From Burkholderiales bacterium (GTDB lineage Bacteria > Pseudomonadota > Gammaproteobacteria > Burkholderiales > Chitinimonadaceae): 9,268 bases of DNA. Positions 5,532 through 9,268 of the stretch are shown in pieces; positions within the stretch are counted from its first letter, which is position 1; every line of letters starts with the position of its first letter. The stretch spans positions 1-9,268 of the forward strand of contig JAFAKZ010000328.1 in NCBI GenBank assembly GCA_019234745.1, in the 5' to 3' direction. The translations under genes were made by a program, and so were the position numbers. The notes under the pieces are model-generated. The model was not told the origin of the DNA and did not search any database. It was given only the letters and a program-made list of their open reading frames with translations.

Positions 5532-8519
5532 ATGACGCCCCGTTCCGCCGCCCGCGCATTGCTCGATCAATATTGGCCCGTCCGCTACAAGAATGTAGCG
5601 GAAGGCCGCGCCCTGGCCGAAGCGGCGCTTGCCCTGTGCGATGGCCCGGAGAAGTTGCGCGACGAAACCTGGGCGCGCTTCTTTATGCTGATCGCCGACT
5701 CACTGCGCAGCCCGAACATCGAGCAGCTGGACGCCTACCTGTCCTTCATGCCTCAGTTCGAAACGCTGGGCGACGAGGCAGGCATCCGGCTCGTGCACGT
5801 GCAGTGCAGCATCCTGCTCTACTACCTGGGCCGCAGCGACCAGGCCGAGGACATCCTGGAGCGCGAAGTCCTGCCCCATCTGCATCAGATGGAGCCGGTA
5901 CACCGCTATACGGCTTACGTTGCGCTGCTGTGCGTGGCAGCAGGCCGGCGCGACAACGTCGCCTACCTGCGCTATAGCTACGAATCCTTGGCACTGGCGC
6001 GGCAGATCGACGTGCCGGCCATCGTGTCGCTGAGCCTGCGCAATATCGCGGATGCCCAGCTCAATTTCGGCAACTTCGTGGAAGCGCGCGCCTGCCTGCG
6101 CGAAGTGATGACGCTGGCCGAAACACATGACCTGTTCAACCGCCTGCGCAACGCCCTGCCCTTGCTGGCCCGTGCCTGCATCGCGCTGGGCGAGCATTCC
6201 GAGGCGGAAGCCGCCATCGCGCAGTGGATGAGCCGCTTCGGCGAGGAAAAGCTGGAATACCAGATCCTCGAAGGCTATCTCACCGCCATTTATATCGCCG
6301 CGCGCCACCCCTCGCGCTGGGACCTGGCGGAAGCCTGGGTCGCCAAGGTCGAGGCAGAAATCGACGCACGCCGCGTGCGCGGCGACCTCGCCAGTGCCGA
6401 GCCCTATCTCGTCTACCTGGCCTGGGCCAAGGGCAGCCTGCGGCGCCAGCAGGGTCGCCATGTGGAAGCCATCGACGCGCTGCAGTCGGCCGACGACGTG
6501 TTCGACAAGTGCGACTCGCTCTGGCTGGTGATGGACGTGCACCACGAAATCTATCTGTGCCGCACGGCCATGAACGACCTGGCAGGTGCGCTGGCGGCCC
6601 ACGTGGAATTCGCCCGCCGCCAGGCTGTACTGCTCAATGGCACCAAGATGTTCGACCTGATGGTGTTGGCGAACCAGCATGCCGTCGACTCCGAACGCAT
6701 CGGCCGCCAGAAGGCTGAAGAGACGGCGCGCCTGAAGACGGAATTCCTGGCCAATATGAGCCATGAAATCCGCACGCCGATGAACGCCATCATCGGCCTC
6801 GCACACCTTGCGCTGCGCGGCGACCTACCGCCCAAGCAGCGCGATTACATCGCCAAGATCCAGCATTCCGCCGTATCGCTGCTCGGCATCATCAACGAGA
6901 TCCTGGACTTCTCCAAGATCGAGGCCGGCAAGCTGGAGGTCGAGCACGTAGCTTTCTCGCTGGACGACGTGCTGGAGCATATCGAGACGGTGAACGCGCA
7001 GCGCGCGGCCGAAAAGGGCCTGAACTTCCTGCTGGACTGCCCCTCCGACATCCCGCGCCATGTATTGGGCGACCCGACGCGCCTGGGCCAGGTGCTGGTG
7101 AACCTGGCCAACAATGCCATCAAGTTCACCGACGAGGGCGAGGTGCGCATCGGCATACGGCTGGCCGCGCGCGAACCGGGCGCCGTACGCCTGGCCTTTA
7201 CCGTGCAGGACACAGGCATTGGCATGACGCAGGCGCAGATCGACAAGCTGTTCGAGGCCTTTACCCAAGCCGACGGCTCGACCAGCCGCAAGTACGGCGG
7301 CACCGGCCTGGGCCTGTCCATTTCGCGCCGTCTATTGCAGCTGATGGGCAGCGATATCCGCGTGGACAGCGTCTACGGCAAAGGTTCCGTGTTCCGGTTT
7401 ACAGTGCGTTTTGAACTGGCCAGCGAAACGGCTGCTGCAGCCGAACCCACCGCCGCCAATGCGCAAATGCGCGTGCTGCGTGGCCGCAAAGTACTCTTGG
7501 TGGAAGACAACGACATCAATCAGGAGATTGCGGCAGAGCTGCTCAAATCAGCCGGCATGCGCGTCGAGATCGCGGACTCAGGCCTGGCAGCGCTCGACCG
7601 TCTCGCCGCCGACGCGCCGAATACCTACGACCTGATCCTGATGGACCTGCAGATGCCCGGGCTGGACGGTCATGCGACGACAGCCGCCATCCGACGCGAC
7701 AGCCGCTTTGACGCCATCCCCATCATCGCCATGACGGCGCACGCCATGGCCGATATCCGCCAGCGCTGCCTGGACGAAGGCATGCAAGACCACCTGGGCA
7801 AGCCCATCGAGCCAGACCAATTGTTCGAAGTGATGTCCTACTGGCTATCGCAGCGCCCGCTGCAGCAAAGCCCGCTATCGAGCACGGCCAATACGTTTGC
7901 CAGCCGGCCCACGCACGGCGTGGATTTCGACGCGCTCACTGAACTCGACAGCGTGGTCGGCCTGCACTGCATGGCGGGCAACCGCCAGCTCTACCTCAAA
8001 GTGCTGGAGAAGTTCCGCGTCAACGAGCGCAAGACACAGGCGAGGCTAACCAACCAATTGCTGCACGGCGACTACGCCGATGCACAGCGAGCAGCCCACA
8101 CCATCAAGGGCCTGGCTGGCAGCATAGGCGCCAAGCGGCTGCAGCGCAGCGCGGACGCCATGGAGCTTGCGCTGCAATCTGCGCAGCAGCCGGATCAGAC
8201 CTGCGTAGACTTGGCCGCCGTACATCAGGCCTTCGACAAGGCGCTCGACGCGCTGCTGACGCAGCTCGACACGATGCTGCCATCCATCGACGCCAAGCGC
8301 GCCGCCGACAAGCCGGCGCTCGACCCCATCACGACAGGGGTATTCATGCGCCTGCAGCAGCTGTTGAGCGCGTCGAGCGGCGATGCGCCGGTGTATTTCG
8401 ATAGCCAGCGTACGGCACTGCAGCGAGTGTTTGACGAGAAGACATTGACGCGGCTCGACTGGCACATTCGTAACTTCGAATTTGATGCCGCCACTGCCCT
8501 GCTAGGACAGATTGCCTAG
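5532..8519 (+). CDS. Soluble hybrid sensor histidine kinase: TPR-like region, HisKA, HATPase_c, receiver, HPt
   Basis: Signalling kinase of 995 residues with no signal peptide or membrane segment, so it should act in the cytoplasm. Residues about 10-360 are paired amphipathic helices of TPR type (clearest at about 144-200, 213-236 and 293-329), a likely protein-binding or sensing region. A probable coiled coil (about 360-405) leads to HisKA, with H411 in FLANMSHEIRTP as phosphorylation site. The ATPase domain has the N-box NLANNAIKF (524-532, Mg-binding N528), DTGIGM (560-565) and GGTGLGL (from G589). The receiver has E658/D659, phospho-acceptor D705 in LMDLQMPG, T735 and K757, all intact. 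The HPt domain has H856 in AHTIKG. Residues about 935-995 form an extra helical module. A phosphorelay H411 to D705 to H856, then to an unseen response regulator, is the expected chemistry. The ATG directly follows an in-frame TAG at 5529-5531, so no longer form is possible; its ribosome site is weak. Signal and target are unknown; the terminator upstream makes it a separate unit from the efflux genes. Confidence 0.95.
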   Translation: MTPRSAARALLDQYWPVRYKNVAEGRALAEAALALCDGPEKLRDETWARFFMLIADSLRSPNIEQLDAYLSFMPQFETLGDEAGIRLVHVQCSILLYYLGRSDQAEDILEREVLPHLHQMEPVHRYTAYVALLCVAAGRRDNVAYLRYSYESLALARQIDVPAIVSLSLRNIADAQLNFGNFVEARACLREVMTLAETHDLFNRLRNALPLLARACIALGEHSEAEAAIAQWMSRFGEEKLEYQILEGYLTAIYIAARHPSRWDLAEAWVAKVEAEIDARRVRGDLASAEPYLVYLAWAKGSLRRQQGRHVEAIDALQSADDVFDKCDSLWLVMDVHHEIYLCRTAMNDLAGALAAHVEFARRQAVLLNGTKMFDLMVLANQHAVDSERIGRQKAEETARLKTEFLANMSHEIRTPMNAIIGLAHLALRGDLPPKQRDYIAKIQHSAVSLLGIINEILDFSKIEAGKLEVEHVAFSLDDVLEHIETVNAQRAAEKGLNFLLDCPSDIPRHVLGDPTRLGQVLVNLANNAIKFTDEGEVRIGIRLAAREPGAVRLAFTVQDTGIGMTQAQIDKLFEAFTQADGSTSRKYGGTGLGLSISRRLLQLMGSDIRVDSVYGKGSVFRFTVRFELASETAAAAEPTAANAQMRVLRGRKVLLVEDNDINQEIAAELLKSAGMRVEIADSGLAALDRLAADAPNTYDLILMDLQMPGLDGHATTAAIRRDSRFDAIPIIAMTAHAMADIRQRCLDEGMQDHLGKPIEPDQLFEVMSYWLSQRPLQQSPLSSTANTFASRPTHGVDFDALTELDSVVGLHCMAGNRQLYLKVLEKFRVNERKTQARLTNQLLHGDYADAQRAAHTIKGLAGSIGAKRLQRSADAMELALQSAQQPDQTCVDLAAVHQAFDKALDALLTQLDTMLPSIDAKRAADKPALDPITTGVFMRLQQLLSASSGDAPVYFDSQRTALQRVFDEKTLTRLDWHIRNFEFDAATALLGQIA

Positions 8520-8520
8520 C
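8501..8520. other. Hairpin spanning the kinase stop codon at the convergent gene junction
   Basis: GCTAGG at 8501-8506 is the exact reverse complement of CCTAGC at 8515-8520, giving a 6-bp stem with an 8-base loop; the TAG stop (8517-8519) lies inside the 3' arm. No T tract follows on either strand, so it is not a standard intrinsic terminator. With only 15 bases between the two convergent stop codons, it may affect mRNA 3' ends, or may be chance. Confidence 0.3.
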
Positions 8521-8534
8521 CTATCGGGACGGGC

Positions 8535-9268
8535 TCAATGAACGGGTAGCGTATCGCGCGACCCCGGCAAGGTCGCCAGCACCACACCTGCCAACGCAAA
8601 CCCAAAGGCCACGATGCGCGTGCCGCCCAAGGGCTCGCCCAGGATCACCACGCCTACCGCCGTCGCCGCAATGGGCAACATCACGGTGAACACGCCGCCT
8701 TGACTGGCCGGTACCCCTTTAAGCCCCGTCATCCACAGCCATACCGTCCACACGCTGGCCGCCTGCGCGTAAAACAGCAGCAGCGCCCATATGCCAAGCG
8801 ACACGCTGTGGAAGTTGAAGTGCAGCGCCTGGTAGAGGCCGAATGGTGTCATCAGCACCAGGCCCCACAGATTAATAAGTGCCGTGATACGCTTGGGCGT
8901 GAGCACGCGGGTCAGGCTCTTGCCGATCACTGCATAGGACGCTTCACACACGACAGCGGCGAACACCAATACGTTGCCCAGCCAGGAATGCGTATCATGG
9001 GCCGCGGCTTCGGACTTGCTCATGGCCAGCAGCGCAATACCGCACGCCGCACAGGCCACCGCTCCCCAGATGCGCAGACTGAGCTGCTCGCGCAGAAACA
9101 CCCAGCTCAACAGCGCCACCACGGCCGGGATGGCCGCCATGATCACACCCGCCGACACGGCGCTCGTCATGCTCACGCCATACAGCATGCAGATCGTGAA
9201 CAGGAAGTTACCGAGGAAGGATTCGAGGAAAAGCAGGCCCTTGGTACGTCGGGTCATTGGCGCTTCGT
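8535..9268 (-). CDS. EamA/DMT-family transporter, N-terminus cut by the window edge
   Basis: Inner-membrane protein of the drug/metabolite transporter superfamily. About 243 residues are visible; full-length members are usually 280-310 with ten membrane helices in two EamA repeats. The frame stays open past the first visible ATG (complement of 9255-9257) to the window edge, and that Met falls just before what looks like TM3, so roughly 50-60 residues with TM1-TM2 are missing. The end of the first repeat shows the typical VFLREQLSLRIWGAVAC segment (Glu57 counted from that Met), then a loop with Ser/Glu/Ala/His residues. The second repeat ends with VVILGEPLGGTRIVAFGF, the matching glutamate motif. 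About eight hydrophobic helices can be seen. The substrate is not predictable; the family exports or imports amino acids, nucleotides, sugars and other metabolites. It converges on the kinase gene with 15 bases between stops, and nothing suggests a functional link. Confidence 0.92.
   Translation of the reverse strand, partial: EAPMTRRTKGLLFLESFLGNFLFTICMLYGVSMTSAVSAGVIMAAIPAVVALLSWVFLREQLSLRIWGAVACAACGIALLAMSKSEAAAHDTHSWLGNVLVFAAVVCEASYAVIGKSLTRVLTPKRITALINLWGLVLMTPFGLYQALHFNFHSVSLGIWALLLFYAQAASVWTVWLWMTGLKGVPASQGGVFTVMLPIAATAVGVVILGEPLGGTRIVAFGFALAGVVLATLPGSRDTLPVH

Noticed and set aside
5700..6806. A 368-residue minus-strand frame opposite the TPR region of the kinase
   Set aside because: Codon-aligned shadow again; it shows no domain, and its apparent start lies inside the kinase HisKA region.
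1..9268. Search for a new defence, mobile or biosynthetic system, CRISPR, tRNA or attachment sites
   Set aside because: Every large frame belongs to a recognisable family, intergenic space is about 300 bases in total, and no repeats, transposase or integrase remnants, or cloverleaf-like sequences were seen.

Overview
The window is GC-rich, densely coded proteobacterial DNA. High third-position GC, the gene types and the promoter style suggest a betaproteobacterium of the Burkholderiales, possibly Oxalobacteraceae (Massilia/Janthinobacterium-like). That placement is an inference from gene families and composition; no rRNA or other marker gene is present to fix it.

Layout. (1) Positions 1-5244 on the plus strand hold a three-gene tripartite efflux operon: the C-terminal part of a CusB/CzcB-like periplasmic adaptor (its 5' end lies outside the window), a complete 1034-residue heavy-metal-type (CzcA/CusA family) RND pump, and a 495-residue NodT-type outer-membrane factor lipoprotein. 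The first two genes overlap by 8 bases and the next two are 2 bases apart, so they are almost certainly co-transcribed and translationally coupled. The operon promoter is not in the window. (2) Positions 5245-5531 are a 287-base intergenic region with a small REP-like palindrome just after the stop codon, a strong intrinsic terminator, and weak promoter candidates for the next gene. (3) Positions 5532-8519 on the plus strand encode a 995-residue soluble hybrid histidine kinase: TPR-like helical sensor region, HisKA, HATPase_c, one receiver domain, an HPt domain and a further small C-terminal helical module. (4) Positions 8535-9268 on the minus strand hold the C-terminal four-fifths of an EamA/DMT-family membrane transporter, convergent with the kinase and 15 bases from it; its start is outside the window.

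Functionally, the adaptor, pump and outer-membrane factor would form one envelope-spanning export machine powered by the proton gradient, probably for a metal cation or related toxic compound. The kinase carries a full internal phosphorelay (His411 to Asp705 to His856) but has no partner response regulator in the window. The terminator makes it a separate transcription unit, so a regulatory link to the efflux operon is only a possibility suggested by adjacency. I found no RNA genes, CRISPR arrays, insertion sequences or prophage parts, and no clearly new multi-gene system. The points most worth a second look are the mixed HME-pump/NodT-channel operon with a variant TM4 motif, and the orphan soluble TPR-hybrid kinase with its C-terminal extension.
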